Source: Lathyrus oleraceus (Eukaryota > Streptophyta > Magnoliopsida > Fabales > Fabaceae). Taken from it: a stretch of 64,000 bases of DNA. Position 1 is the first letter of the stretch. Each line of letters opens with the position of its first letter. The notes beneath the pieces are model-generated. The model ran no database searches and was not told the DNA's origin. It worked only from the letters and a program-made list of their open reading frames with translations. The stretch spans positions 364,765,877-364,829,876 of the forward strand of contig NC_066583.1 of NCBI RefSeq assembly GCF_024323335.1, in the 5' to 3' direction. The translations under genes and the position numbers were made by a program. Positions 32,075 to 44,261 of the stretch are shown in pieces.

Positions 32075-34535
32075 TGTCGTAACCTGCGAAAAAAACAGGC
32101 GAAAAAAGAAAATGATAAAAGAGTCGCCATCGTGCGTTATTTATCCCAAATGAGGGAAAGGAAAGGCTCGAAGTAAACCTGGAAAAAGGAAAGGAAAAGA
32201 CAAGGTCTCGCAACCAAATCTTGGGTTCGGGAGCCGGTTATGTGAAGGGAAGGTATCAGCACCCCTACGCATCCGTAGTACTCTACGGGATCCACTTTTG
32301 TTTTTCTTGTCTAAAGGGTGTGGGTTTATCTAATGTACTATTTACTAAAAAGGGGTTTAAAGAAAAATGACTCGCACGGATGTCACATCCACTGCATACG
32401 TATCTCATCTAGATATGAGAATCAGAGTCTTCGTAGCTCGGCTACCTATGGGTAAAGGGGAAGTGTGCTCGGTAAGACATCACGTCTTATGCCTACGTAT
32501 CTCATCTGGAATGAGAATCAGAGCAAAACGTAGTTCGGCTAACTAGGGGTTAAGGGTTGTGTTTTGGGGTGAACGGCGTTACTACGCAATCTACCGGATG
32601 CTCGACCTTTGGAGACTTACTCGCCTGTAGTAGAAGGATTTAACGTGTTCTTAGGAGAAGAAAAATCAATGAGTTTGTTTGTGTTTTAGAGATACTCATG
32701 CAAAAAGGCGGTCCTAGACGAATGAACCGCGCTACCTTAATTGACATGCAAACGGGAGACTATACGAAACCTTACAATCCTATGGGGAGACGATCACAAA
32801 ACAAACATGCATAAAGTAAACACGCCGACAATGGGGCTCAAACATACATGGGTAGGGCTTTAGTCAAGAGGGGTCATATCAACCTCAACAAACAAGCCAT
32901 GGGAGGGTAATCAAATGGGCTCTTAACCACTGACATTGATCGTCAGGGTGAGCAGATCGAAAGGGTAATGAGGATAAGACCTCATAGCTCTTAACCCTGG
33001 ACAGGGTGAGCTCATGACATAAAGTGGGGATTCAGAAAGGTGGAACCCTCTCCACTAACTGACCAGACAAAAGATCTTGGGCTTTTGTTCTGAAGCATCG
33101 ACACGTAGTGTGAGCTTAAAGAACGACACACTGAATAACAGGGGATTGACTACTAATCCCTTTTATCCGTCAATTGCCTCTTCATGGAGGTCTTCAACAC
33201 TGGTGCCTCTTCTGGGAGGTCTTTGGGCACAAAAGTAAACAAACAAAAGAAAACACTGCCTCCTATTGAGGTCTTCCAGCTAAGAAAGCGGTAAAAAGCG
33301 GGGAAAAATAAAGGGATCAAGAGATCTACCGCACAGATAAAGATCTGAAGTAACAGCAACTAAAGAAATAAGAAAACCCAGAGATCTCTCAAGCTAGCAC
33401 CATCAAAGAAAGCGAGTCAGTACAGGTAATCGGAATAAACCTCCAGGTGGCATCCCACAAGTAAAGTGGAATACCAAGCAAGCTATCCCTACACGAGTAT
33501 GTGAGCCCTCACAAAAACTCAACAAACAGGTTAGAGTAACAGGATGGAATCAGGAGAAAACAATGTCATGCCAAACACAAAACAGATTAGAGCAAACATA
33601 AAAAGCAACTGCTGTTGCGATCGCTGCTGCTTCGCCTAGCGGGGGCTTAGCGAAGCTTCGCTACAGGCTCGCCTAGCGATGGTGCTAGCGAACGCCTGCG
33701 GGTTTTGGGTTCTTCATGGATAACAGTACGATCTCAGAAACCCCAAACCCTGTGGTCTCCATTTCAGAAATTAAGTGATTAAAACATTCAAGGTATTTTC
33801 CTACACATTCATGCACATCTAAACCCGTGGGCAAAACCTAACGATACTTCATACATTCAGAGGATTCAAATTGAAAGCATAGAGTAATGGGAATAAGGGC
33901 AAACTTGATTGGAGAGATCGATTAAACTCGAATGGCACGACTGGGTTTGCAAAGCAATGTTAGGGTTTGTGTGAGATGGAGGTGAAAAAAGTGTGAGTCA
34001 GGGTGAACTTTTTCAGAGCTGTCTGGAGGTTGCTGCAGATTAGTTCGTAGTCTCCTTCTCTCCCCCTTCTTCTCTCTAGGGTTTTGTTCTACTCAAACTC
34101 TAGTATTTATAACCTGATTTTCGTGGCTTGGTGGGCTCAAATGAGGGTAGCTCAAGCCCATGACTTTCTGTTATTTTTCTCAAAACGCGTGCGCTTCGCC
34201 TAGCGAAGGATCTGCTCGCTTAGCGAGCATGACAGTTCAGGTTCGCTAGGCGAACCATTCTGCTCGCCTAGCGAGCATGACATCTCAGGAACAGATTTTT
34301 GCTCCTTCAAGACTAGCGTTCTGAATGATGAATAGACCCCATTTGAACCTATTGGAAGTAACTCAAGTCTTTCCCTTGTGTTGACTGATCACCCGGATAG
34401 AACCCACAAAGTGTCTCAGATGATGTTCAAGCTTCTTGGATCTGATTCTGATTTACATGGTGAAATGCAATATGAAATTTTAAATGACCTAAAAATGAAT
34501 GCATGAATGAGGAGGGCAAATTTTGGGGTGTTACA
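32075..34535 (-). mobile_element. Solo LTR of an Ogre-related family (2,461 bp)
   Basis: It runs TGTCGTAACC...GGTGTTACA on the plus strand, so on the minus strand it starts TGTAACACCCC. It is flanked by CCATC at 32070-32074 and 34536-34540. There is no internal region, so it is the product of LTR-LTR recombination. Bases 32110-32560 resemble the Ogre-1 LTR (CCCTACGCATCCGTAGTACT shared), while the rest is different. The element itself inserted in ORF1 of Ogre-2. Confidence 0.92.
33612..34290. repeat. GCTCGCCTAGCGAGC-type palindromes in the solo LTR
   Basis: Two clusters, 33630-33698 and 34190-34287, contain variants of CTTCGCCTAGCGAAG, GCTCGCTTAGCGAGC and TTCGCTAGGCGAA. The most perfect is GCTCGCCTAGCGAGC near 34262-34276. 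Confidence 0.8.
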
Positions 34536-35229
34536 CCATCCATATTCGGGAACAGGACGACGCCATAAATGGCTAATGCAATAGCAGAATAACAAGCATC
34601 CCAACTTTCTGCCTTCAATAGGGTATGATCTCTTTCCAAAAGAAAACTTAGTGAAAATCCTTTGGTCTTCCCTTTGGTCTCTAAGTTAGCCTCTGCTTCC
34701 TTTTCATCCATGTGAAGCGCACCAGTAATGACCTCAATGGGCAAAGATTCATTTATCCTTTCAAATAGTGGCTTGTTCTTCATAGGAATCCTAATAAGAC
34801 GCTTGAATTCTTCCAACGTTGGTGCTAGCTGGAAATCTTGGAATGTGAAGCATCTTAAAGGTAGGTCATAGAATTGGGCTAAAGTGATTAAGGTTGTATG
34901 GTCCACTTGTTGATTGAGGATGTTGAGCAGATTTCCATAATTCTTTCCAAAGTTGATTCTATATACTGGGTGCATCTGAGAGACCAAGTCACGTAAGCTC
35001 CTTAGATCGGGATCTTTGAACTTGAATGATTAAATATTTCTTTTGCTTGATTCCATGTTTCCTGAATTCCTGCAACTTATGATACTCAGATTCCTTGGAA
35101 ATAAAATAATGCGAATGTTATGTTATGAAGGATGTTATGTGTGCCATATGTAGGTTAATATACAGGTCTTGAGAGTGGGTATTCTTGGTTACTAAACAAA
35201 ACTCTTTTGGAAGGATGCTAAAGTTAAAA

Positions 35230-35635
35230 GGTTCCCAAAGTCATCAATCAATATTCAGGAAAGTTATTGTCATGATGAAAACTCATCTGCAAATAACATC
35301 CCCAAACCAAGTCTCGTTTGGGTGAGGCCTTCGTATGGTCCCAAAGAGGAAGACTCTTAGTGGGTCCATACTACACAACTCTCGAGTCCAAGGTTCTAAT
35401 AAGGTTCTCAGAGTCATAGATTGAGGTTGGGAATACCACTGTAAAGTAGTAATACGCCCAAGGGGTCTCATCTGATTAGGGCTTTCGTATTAACCCAAAA
35501 AGTCTGGGACTTTTCAGGTAGATACTACATAACCACCAGATATAATGGGTTAAAAAGGTCCCCTAGAGTCATTGATCCAACTTGAGAATACTATCGTCGT
35601 GACGAAAACTCGTCGGGCAATAATATCTCAAGAGA
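35230..35635. repeat. Degenerate ~160-bp repeats in the Ogre-2 leader
   Basis: Motifs CAAAGTCATCAATC, CAGAGTCATAGATTG and TAGAGTCATTGATCC start comparable units near 35231, 35404 and 35559. The shared GACGAAAACTCGTC / GATGAAAACTCATC recurs downstream. The rest of 35057-35685 shows no gene. Confidence 0.6.
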
Positions 35636-35685
35636 ATACATTAATTGAACTAAATTAAGCTTCACTCTCTTTTGCTTGGAGCTAG

Positions 35686-35703
35686 TCCCCAACAGAGTCG
35701 CCA
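35686..35703 (-). promoter_or_regulatory. Ogre-2 primer-binding site, tRNA-Arg type
   Basis: The minus strand reads TGGCGACTCTGTTGGGGA, one base different from the Ogre-1 site, two bases after the LTR. Confidence 0.83.
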
Positions 35704-35705
35704 TC

Positions 35706-38700
35706 TGTCGCATCTCAAAAAATACGATTCCTCGCGATGGTCGCGGAAAATTTACGTTCGAATAGAGTCGCCACCGAACTTTATTTATCCCCATGAAGGG
35801 ATAGGAAAATATCGATAAAACCTTTAGGAAAGGGAATAATGGTCGTCGCAACCATATTCGGGTTCGGGAGTGGATTACGTAAGGGGAAGGTATTAGCACC
35901 CCTTACGTCTGTTGTACTCAACGGGAACCTTTTAATTCAAATTTGTGTTTCGAGTGTTAATTTATGTTTGTTTGTTATCTTTAGGTTATAAAATTATTAA
36001 AAATAGAAATGGATGAGAACCTCAAAAAAAGGGAAGGGGGAGGTTTTTTATTAGTGTGCTCGCGAAGATACGTCAATCTCCTGCCTACGTATCCTTATGG
36101 TATAATAAGGACATCAGAGCATTCGTAGTTTGGGGAACTACGGTTGGTTGGTATTTTTTAATGAACAATTGTTTAGATCGCATCCTAAAGGCTAAACGTT
36201 GGCTTGTCTACTCTCGGCGGAGGCTTAAGCACTAGTTTGTTATGCGCATTAGAAAGGATTAATGGTGTTCTTTCTGAAAATAGTTTTGGTCACACGAGGG
36301 TGACAAGTTGGATTAATACGTTTGAATGTTTTGATTGGTTGAGATGTTTTTTTTGGTTGGATGACGATTACTCGGATAGTCGAGTAAGACAACTCGTATC
36401 CTAACAGTCGGAAAGGGAGTAGAAGACTCTAGACCACTTTATTTTTCATCCTTAATTATAGAAAGGATTTGATAATAATTGAAGTGTTTCGAACGGATGA
36501 CGAATACTCGGATAATCGAGTAAGACAACTTGTATCCTAATAATCGGGAAGAGGAATAGAAGACTCAAGACCGCTTTCTGTTTCATCTGAATATTTATGA
36601 AAATAAGGTTGTATAAGGTTGAAGTATTTTAGCCTGAACGACAAATACTCGAATGACTGAGTAAGATAACTCATATCCAAGCATTTGAGAAGAGGAATTG
36701 AAAGCTCAAAACCATCTCCTTTTTCGTATAGTTTTTTAAGAAAATGATTTGTTAAGTTGTATGTTTGGCGGAAAATGACAATTGTTCGACTGACCAAGTA
36801 AGAAAACTCGTATTCGTCCAATTGAGGAGTGAAGTTGAAAACTCAAAGTCAACTCCTTTTTTCATTCAACTTATTGTAAAAAATGTTTTGATTTAATCGG
36901 GGTATTTCAATTGAGTTTGAGAGAAAATACTCGACGTTGGATCGAGGTTTTAGATTTGTGTTTTGAGTGAAGTGAATTTATTTAGTGTATTGCTCTTCTA
37001 CTCGATAAAAATCGAATAGGTCTCATTGTAAGAAAGCCCAAGAGTAAGCTATGTGAGGTTGATGGCGATGCTTTAAAAGTGATCGACTTACAAGGGTGTT
37101 TTGAGTTGATTTAGAAAAGGCGCACTCGATATTGACCGAGGTTTGTATTTACATGTGCATATGAATTGAATTATGAAAATGGTCTCAAAATGAGATTGCT
37201 TATGAATTTTAGCTTATGCAACGTGAATGCAAAATAACCAACAAGAAAATAAAGAGTCTCATTGTAAGGTAGTCCAAGAAAAAGCCTTTTGTGTGCTAAA
37301 GTGACCTAGGTTAAACAAAGGATAATGGTCTTACAAGCATGCATGTAAGTTACGGGTGAGAATCCAAGTGTTTACAAAGTGTCACAAAGAGTAAAGGAAG
37401 GTTTCCAAGCAAAGGTTCTAAGATGAAATCATCTAAGTCCAAGTTGATTAAGAGTGGAGTGAATATTTTTTGTCTTACCATTTTATCATGTTTTGGTTAT
37501 TTTTAATGTATGATGACAATAAAATGAATAACAAGTAAATAAACATGCATGATGAGTTTGTATAATGATGATGATAATGAGTACTTGAATGTAAATTACA
37601 AGGTAATGACATAAAAGTAAATCATAAGATAAAGAATGACAATATCACAATAACAATGGTTAGTGAATGTAAATGACATTTGAATAAATAACAAGTTAGT
37701 AGTACCAAAATTACAATAACAAAGGTTAATGATAAACAAAGTTAGTGAAGTATAATTAGTGGTTAGTAATATGTACAAAGTGAACCTCTTGAGGACTATT
37801 TTTCATAGGTCAAAAAGACTCAAAACATGACACATTAAGGGATAGCTTATCATTGATGCAAAGTATTGAAGATGATTGAAAAATCAACTAACAATAGATT
37901 TATAACAAAGAAAGTTATGCAACCCTAAGTCCATCTATCAATATTTTAAAAGATTATAATCTGTTCTCTTTATTTTTGTTTTTACTCCTCTTTTATTTAG
38001 CAAGATAGTAAGAGAGTAAATAGATTAGCATAATGTAAATGATATGGTTAGATAACAATAAACATAAACATAAACATAAACATAAGGTACTTGAAATAAA
38101 GTGAATAATAAAATAAATTGCAAGGAAGTAAAGTGCAATAATATAAATGTTAGGAGTTAGTAGTTAGTGGTTAGTAGGACAACAATAAGCAAATAGAATA
38201 ACAAGTTAATGTAAAGAAAATGGTTTCATCTATGTATCAAATGACCCAAACATGGTTGAAATAGAGGCAACCTATCAATGCCTCAAAGTATCATGAAGGA
38301 TCTATTGATAAATCATTAATAGGTTTAAAACATTGAAGGTTTTATCCACTCTAAACAACCATAGTTATAATCTAATAGATCTCATCAACCAAATAGATGT
38401 GAAAATAAGTCAACAATAAATAGCAAATGAAACAAAATACTAAGTTTGATTAAAGATAGTGGATAAAAGTAGCAAGAGCAAGAAATCTAAAAAAAAAAGA
38501 TGTAAACCAAAGTTAATCATTTTTTACAAGCTTGAGTCTAACACCTCTCAAAAAATCAAACAAGAATAAACAAAGATTTTCAACACAAAAACAGAACCAA
38601 AAAGTTAACAAAGTTTAAGCTAAAATCATTATCCAAAAATGTTGAAAAAGGGTAGGTTGAAGTGGTGTTGAGCTTGGATATAGAGCAAGGGGTTTGGGAT

Positions 38701-39617
38701 GAAAGTGTTTATGGTGGAAGTATAGTGAATGAGCTGAGTTGTGAGTGTTAGAGAGTGAGGAGCTTTGAAAAAAAATATGAAAGAAGACAAAAAAAAGTTG
38801 GTGGGGTGACTTTTCTAAGTGAGAAAGATATTTTGTTTTGACCTAGGTTTGGAGAGGAGAGTAAATGGTACTTGGACAGAACTTTTGGGGGCTAGGAAGC
38901 ATGAAAAATAGGGGAAATAGTACCTCTATTTATAGGGAAAGTAGGTGGAAAAGGGGGTGACCCAAAAAGCACTCTGTGTAAAAAACAGAGCTACTGCTAC
39001 TGTCCACACAGGTGTAATCGATTACCATGATTAGGGTAATCGATTACACAGTCCAAAATGGCCTGGAAATCAATTTTTTGTTTGTGTAATCGATTACCAT
39101 GATTAGGGTAATCGATTACACAGTCCAAAATGGCCAAAAAAATCAATTTTTAGTCTGGGTAATCGATTACCATGATTAGGGTAATCGATTACACAGTCCA
39201 AAATGGCCTGGAAATCAATTTTTTGTTTGTGTAATCGATTACCATGATTAGGGTAATCGATTACACAGTCCAAAATGGCCAAAAAAATCAATTTTTAGTC
39301 TGGGTAATCGATTACCATGATTAGGGTAATCGATTACACAGTCCAAAATGGCCAAAAAATCAATTTTTGGCATGGGTAATCGATTACCATGATTAGCGTA
39401 ATAGATTACTAAAAAAAATTTTTTTTTTTAGAACTTTAACCGGATAACCCCAGTTTTTCCCGGGTGTAAACACCATACCTTGAGTCCGTGTAATATGTAT
39501 TTGGTTATGAAAGTTCAATGAAATTTTGATGATAAAATAATGAAAGCATGTATGTGCAGTATGGCCATGGATCAGATGAAAATTGTATCGGGGTAGGGAC
39601 AAAATTGGGGTATGACA
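35706..39617 (-). repeat. Ogre-2 5' LTR (3,912 bp)
   Basis: On the minus strand it starts TGTCATACCCCAATTTTG and ends TGCGACA. Only short patches match the Ogre-1 LTR (start, 37022-37099, and the R/U5-like end). A long A-rich middle (37400-38700) has no gene. The U3-like end holds the GTAATCGATTAC array. Confidence 0.92.
39014..39413. repeat. GTAATCGATTAC palindrome array in the Ogre-2 LTR
   Basis: Six units start at 39014, 39086, 39159, 39231, 39304 and 39376 (72/73-bp period). Each contains two GTAATCGATTAC palindromes 22 bases apart; only the last copy is mutated. Spacers alternate between two types, giving a dimeric repeat of about 145 bp. Confidence 0.95.
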
Positions 39618-39692
39618 ATATGTACGAAGGAACACTCGGTTTGTATAAATGTTGGTAACATACATAAAGAAAAAAACAACACTTAACAAATT
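39618..39692. other. 75-bp remnant between Ogre-2 and Tat-3
   Basis: This belongs to neither element and is probably original host DNA. Its last bases AAATT form one half of the Tat-3 target duplication. Confidence 0.6.
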
Positions 39693-40237
39693 TGTACATC
39701 CCGTAAAAATTAGTTGACCAACTGAGGTATGCGGTCGACGAAGCCTGTTCGGATGCATGACAAATGAGTATGGTTGGGCTAACAGATCAGATAGTCGGGC
39801 TATCATCCAATAATCGGAATCTGGTTAGGATATCAGAATAGGCAAGATGGAGTTGATATCCTATAAAAACTAGGAATGATCTGGTTAGTACAAGTCGGAT
39901 CCAACGACGAGGTTAGGATGTCATCTGAAGAGTCATAAGAAACGGTTAGAAGATGATACATTATGGCAATTGAGTTATATTTAGTGAAGGGACGGATGTT
40001 ACATGGCAATTATAAGGAGATGGACGTTATTGCCAGAGGCATTTATGAAAAATTTGGAGAGTCAAGCAAGGAAAAGGGGAAAGAGATGAAGACCTATAAA
40101 TAGAAGGATGTTTGGAGGGTAAGGGACGAGCAAAAAAATGAGACAAACACACATAACAGACACTCCAACCATTTATTTTAGGCTCTCTTTGACTTATAAC
40201 AAGGAAGTCAATCTTTTAGTGTTTTTTGGTAAGAACA
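39693..40237 (+). repeat. Tat-3 5' LTR
   Basis: 545 bp, matched by 60148-60719 with many substitutions and small indels (both share GGGCTATCATCCAATAAT and TATCCTATAAAAACT). Confidence 0.9.
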
Positions 40238-40239
40238 TT

Positions 40240-40257
40240 TGGCGTCCACCGTTGGCC
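40240..40257 (+). promoter_or_regulatory. Tat-3 primer-binding site
   Basis: TGGCGTCCACCGTTGGCC lies two bases after the LTR. The tRNA was not identified with confidence. Confidence 0.6.
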
Positions 40258-40320
40258 TCGGTAAAACTTGTCCAAGCCGCACAAAGTCATCATAAAAAAT
40301 GTTTATGCCTCAACTGGACG

Positions 40321-41380
40321 ATGTCGGGATCATCTCCTAGTCGAAGCGATCCACCCCCGCCGCCAGATATAATCCAATTACTTGCGGTGGTGGAAGCACT
40401 TCGCTAGCAAAATGAATCCTTGCAAGACAGTGCCCAAGTCTTACAAACATAAAGTCTTCATGAAGGGGATACAAGGGAGGAGCGTTCGGAATCTCAACCT
40501 TTATCTGAAGCTATCTAAGATGAGCAGGTCCCAGGGAACTTCAAGCCACCGTCTCTAGTATCTTTCAATGGTAAGACCAATCCATAGGAGCATATTATTG
40601 CCATCAATAATGAGATGGCAATAGTAGGGGCTTCAGAGTCACTCAAGTGTAAGCTCATGGCCAGAACCTTTAAAGAGGGTGACTTGAGGTGGTATATGAG
40701 TCTACCTAGATTCTCGGTCATCAGCTACCAAGACTTAACCAAGAAGATGGTACAACACTTTTCGGCGAGTAAGCATAGGAAAGTGTCAACCACCAGTCTA
40801 TTTAACGCCTGACAAGGACATGTAGAGTCTCTATGAGAATATATGGCAAGATTCAATGAAGAAACAATTAAGGTATCTCATTCGAATCAGGAAATGTTTG
40901 TCGGAGCATTTCAGCACGGCCTCAAAGTCGGACAGTTCAATGAATCTTTAGCATAAAAGTCGGTATCTAACATGGATGAGGTTATCACACAAGCGGAATG
41001 TTACATCAAAGGAGAGGAAAGTAACATGGAAAAAAAGATCATGAGATGAAAAATAAAAAATGCGGACCAAGGAAGAAGGAGATGGGCATGGGAAAGAATA
41101 CTTTAAGTCAGACCCCAGAGATCGGCTAATAGCAAGACCATCTCGACGACCGTTTGAAAAAGAACAAGAATACATGCCATTAAACTCTAGATGTGAAAGG
41201 TATACTAAAAGAGGTTTATCACCTCAAGTTTCTCCCGGGATCGGTATGTCCAAACGGGTACATATTGTGACGGGAAAAGATGAAAGTGCATGGTGTGCGT
41301 ACCATAGGCTTCGAAGACACCACACAGAAAACTATCATCAGTTAAAAAAAGAAATCGAGATCTTAATTCAGAGAGGTTAA
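40321..41380 (+). pseudogene. Tat-3 gag
   Basis: The frame starts MSGSSPSRSDPPPPPDIIQL and contains the gag domain (CKLMARTFKEGDLRWYMSLP, then YMARFNEETIKVSH and FVGAFQHGLKVGQFNESLA). At least seven stops interrupt it before 41050, most at positions where glutamine or arginine would be expected. A frame change near 41046-41060 leads to a segment ending WCAYHRLRRHHTENYHQLKK, the knuckle-like end of Tat-type gag. Confidence 0.85.
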
Positions 41381-42398
41381 GTATTGTCACATGTCAAGGA
41401 TATAGAGGGTCGGCATGGAATGAGAAGTCCTCCCCGAGAGGACCCATGTTCTGAAAACCATGCACATAAGAAAGGAAAGAATACTGACGAGATCCGTGAA
41501 GCTAGGATAACATGTCATACATTAAATACCATAGCATGGGGATTCGTAGGAGGAGGATAAACCAGCTCGGCTAGAAAAAGATATGCTCGGTCAGTGATGC
41601 ACATAGAACAGAAGTCACCGTCAGAGGGGAAAAAGGATTCGGTCGTGATCAGTTTTTCCAAAAGAGACTCAGAAGGCGTGCTTGCTCATGAAAATGATCC
41701 CATGGTGATTAAGGTTCAGATATGTAACTGAAGCATAAAACGAATCTTGGTAGACCTCGAAAGTTCAACAGATGTTTTATATTGGGATGCATTCAAGGGG
41801 ATGAATTTCGATACCACTGAGTTACTACCGTTCAAAGGGTACTTTGGTGGGATTCTCCGGAGAGCGTGTACAATTGATAGGGCATATGCCCATAATGACC
41901 ACATTTGGCAGTGGAGACCATGCGAAAAGTATCCAGGTAAGATATATAATTATCAACGTTACGTCCCCATATAACATTATTATTGGCAAACCCTTGCTCA
42001 ACGCTTTGGAAGCAGCGTTGTCCATCCTATATATTACATTAAAGTATCCTCTAGAAAATGGTCGGGTTGGAATAGTGAAAGGTGATCAGGGAATAACGAG
42101 GAAATGTTATAAATATAGTCTAAGACTTCAAAAGAGGAGTCATGCTGACGATGCAATAAAAAATGACCAGTTAAAGGTGAATCTAGTCGATATCGACCTG
42201 AGAGAGACGTTACTAGAGAACCAACTAACAAGCAGGATAAATACAAGAAAGACTCAGAATGGCGTCCGACCATCCCACACAACTCAAGTTGGTACCACTC
42301 ATATGTCAAAATATGAAGACGGAAGGATCATAGTCAATTTGAACGTAGGTCATCACCTTCTCATACATGACCTGTTAAGAACACCATGGAGGCTTTGA
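41381..42398 (+). pseudogene. Tat-3 protease region
   Basis: The catalytic motif appears as LVDLESSTDVLYWDAFKGM near 41750-41806, with a glutamate where glycine is usual. A frame change near 41920-41960 leads to YNIIIGKPLLNALEAALS (41964-42017), the C-terminal motif of Tat proteases. Downstream text continues to 42398. No RT follows. Confidence 0.8.
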
Positions 42399-42990
42399 AA
42401 ACAGGTACCGAGTATTGCAAGCTCAATGCTTGTGGAAGTCGGACAACAGAGGTTCCTAGTAGAGGTTATTGATCATTTCCCTAGAGGGGAAGCATTAGAT
42501 ACAACGAACAAAATAATACTTTCCGAAATAAGCAGGGAGCAAGATAGGATTGGAAAAGTGTGAATCGAGAACATATGTGAAAATGGGTGGCCTTACCACA
42601 TCACATCTTTTTTTCCTATTGTGGAGAATCCTTTAGCAACAATCGGAAAGGCTGATATAATGAGACCGATCGTGATTGATATACCGCTTTGGGAACACCG
42701 TACTTTGAATGAAGAGGTTAGCTTGGTAAGCCTAGCTAACTGGGCAGCCGCACAAGGAATTACTAGGAGGATCGATATCAAAGTTAGGCAAAAGGAATGT
42801 CGCGAAGAAGGTTTGATGATAATGAAGGTGGCCGACTTCAGGAAATAAGAGGGTCTGGTTCCAGATGGGGAAGGATCCTTTCGTATCAATCGGAGGATGA
42901 ACAATAAGGCCTATAAGTTGGAGGATTTAGAGTGTATTGAAATGTATGGGACCTGGAATGTAATGAGTCTTGAGTCTTATCATAACTAGT
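42399..42990 (+). pseudogene. Tat-3 integrase C-terminal remnant
   Basis: Segments IDIPLWEHRTLNEEVSLVSL and VADFRK, then INRRMNNKAYKLEDLE and TWNVMSLESYHN, match the integrase C-terminus of Tat elements. They come only about 0.2 kb after the protease text. The join shows a deletion of RT, RNase H and the integrase core. Confidence 0.75.
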
Positions 42991-43124
42991 CTATGTAATA
43001 AATATCATAAATGAAATTATGGGAATGCACTCTTTTCCCTTGCATGGGCAAGGATTTTTAATGAGGAACCCATAGTTAAAGAAATGTAATGTGTAAAGAG
43101 CATGAAAAATAGGTCCTCTGAGAT

Positions 43125-43390
43125 AATTGGCTTTGGTCGGACTAAGTAAAATTAAAATCTCTGGCCTAACTGAAGTCCAAGCGAACCTGAAGCCTCTGGC
43201 ATTATCGGCTTCGGTCGGGTAACGTTTAATAAAACATATATCCTAACTGAAGTCCAAGCGAACTAGAAGCCTATGGCATAATCGGATTTGGCCAGGTAAC
43301 ATTTAATAAAATCTATGGCCTAACTGAAGTCCAAGCGAACTTGAAGCCTCTAGCATAATCGGCTTCAGCCGGGCTAAACCTCTAACTTTA
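43125..43390. repeat. 77-bp tandem repeat in the Tat-3 3' region
   Basis: CCTAACTGAAGTCCAAGCGA recurs at 43165, 43242 and 43319, with CGGCTTCGGTCGG-like segments between. The sequence from 43391 to 44261 holds no recognisable gene. Confidence 0.88.
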
Positions 43391-44261
43391 AGTGGTGTGG
43401 TTAACTTATCAAATGTCAAACATCTGACATGATCTATTCGGAACTAGCTGGTATGTGTTCGGGAATTGATAAAGTTATTCAAAACATAAAGGCCCGACTC
43501 ACTAGGGCTTTAAACCCACGTGGTACGAGTTTTTCAGGAAAAAGACAAACTGACTCATTTGAAGTCGACTAATTTATCTGGAGCTCGGTTGAACAAATAC
43601 ATTGTCATTTATGGGATAAAACACTCGCAAGCCATCACAATTTTAATACAGATATGCGTAGAGGTAGTAAAGGTGGAATGACGATTAGCCGGATCTCACT
43701 AGGATTCTCTGAATTCTCCATATCTATAACTAACCAAGTTCCAAGACATCAACAAGGTAAGATCCCGCTGGCGCTCCTCGATGTCTCTGACCAACTTCAC
43801 CATAGATGATTCACTATTTTTTATGACAAAAAGTCTACATGCGCTCCGATTGTTCAGCATCACGAGTCTGATAGGGTCCTCCGGAATCTTGGAAATCATA
43901 GGTCGTCGTAGGGTGAAAACTTTGGTCATTCTCGGCAAGGTCACGGACCGTCAAAATAAATTTTATAAGCAATCCATAACATGCATATAAGCCCCTTTAA
44001 AATCTCCTACTAATTTGTCAAAATAGAAATACACAAATTAGCTCCTGAAAAGTTTTGGAATAAGTGATGCATTCATAAAACTTTGTAAACACTTAGAGCT
44101 TTTGTAAAAACCATCTCAGAAAAACAATTGTAAAGATAAGGGAAATCAGTAAACATTAAAAAAATATGAATGTCATGGTATAGATCATAACAAGATCTAG
44201 ATACAAAACAAAACGGAAAAACTATTATTCCTGAAAACATTACAAAATAAACGATAGAAAA

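Larger units (their letters stand above)
30614..35056 (-). pseudogene. Ogre-2 ORF1, split by a solo LTR
   Basis: Ogre elements carry an extra ORF upstream of gag, of unknown function. Here it starts at an ATG at 35056, with a TAA as codon 9. A first part (to 34541) contains LPLRCFTFQDFQLAPTLEEF, typical of the family. The solo LTR plus one target duplication is 2,466 bp, a multiple of three, so the frame resumes at 32074. Stops lie at 31613-31615 and 31190-31192 (both TGA). The C-terminal third (31510-30614) is lysine/glutamate-rich and probably coiled coil. Without the insertion it would be about 659 codons. Confidence 0.85.
26876..39617 (-). mobile_element. Ogre-2: Ogre element, 5' half, continuing beyond the left edge
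   Basis: From right to left: 5' LTR 39617-35706, PBS 35703-35686, repeat-bearing leader, ORF1 (35056-30614, interrupted by a solo LTR), gag, protease and the start of the intron, where AthA is inserted. RT and the 3' LTR should lie left of the window. The bases after the LTR are ATATG, a candidate target duplication. Every frame carries stops. Confidence 0.88.

Noticed and set aside
32075..34535. Complete small non-autonomous element
   Set aside because: It has LTR termini and a target duplication but no PBS, polypurine tract or second LTR, so it is a solo LTR.
39014..39413. CRISPR-like array of regularly spaced palindromes
   Set aside because: Spacers are themselves repeated and the array lies in a plant LTR; no cas genes exist.
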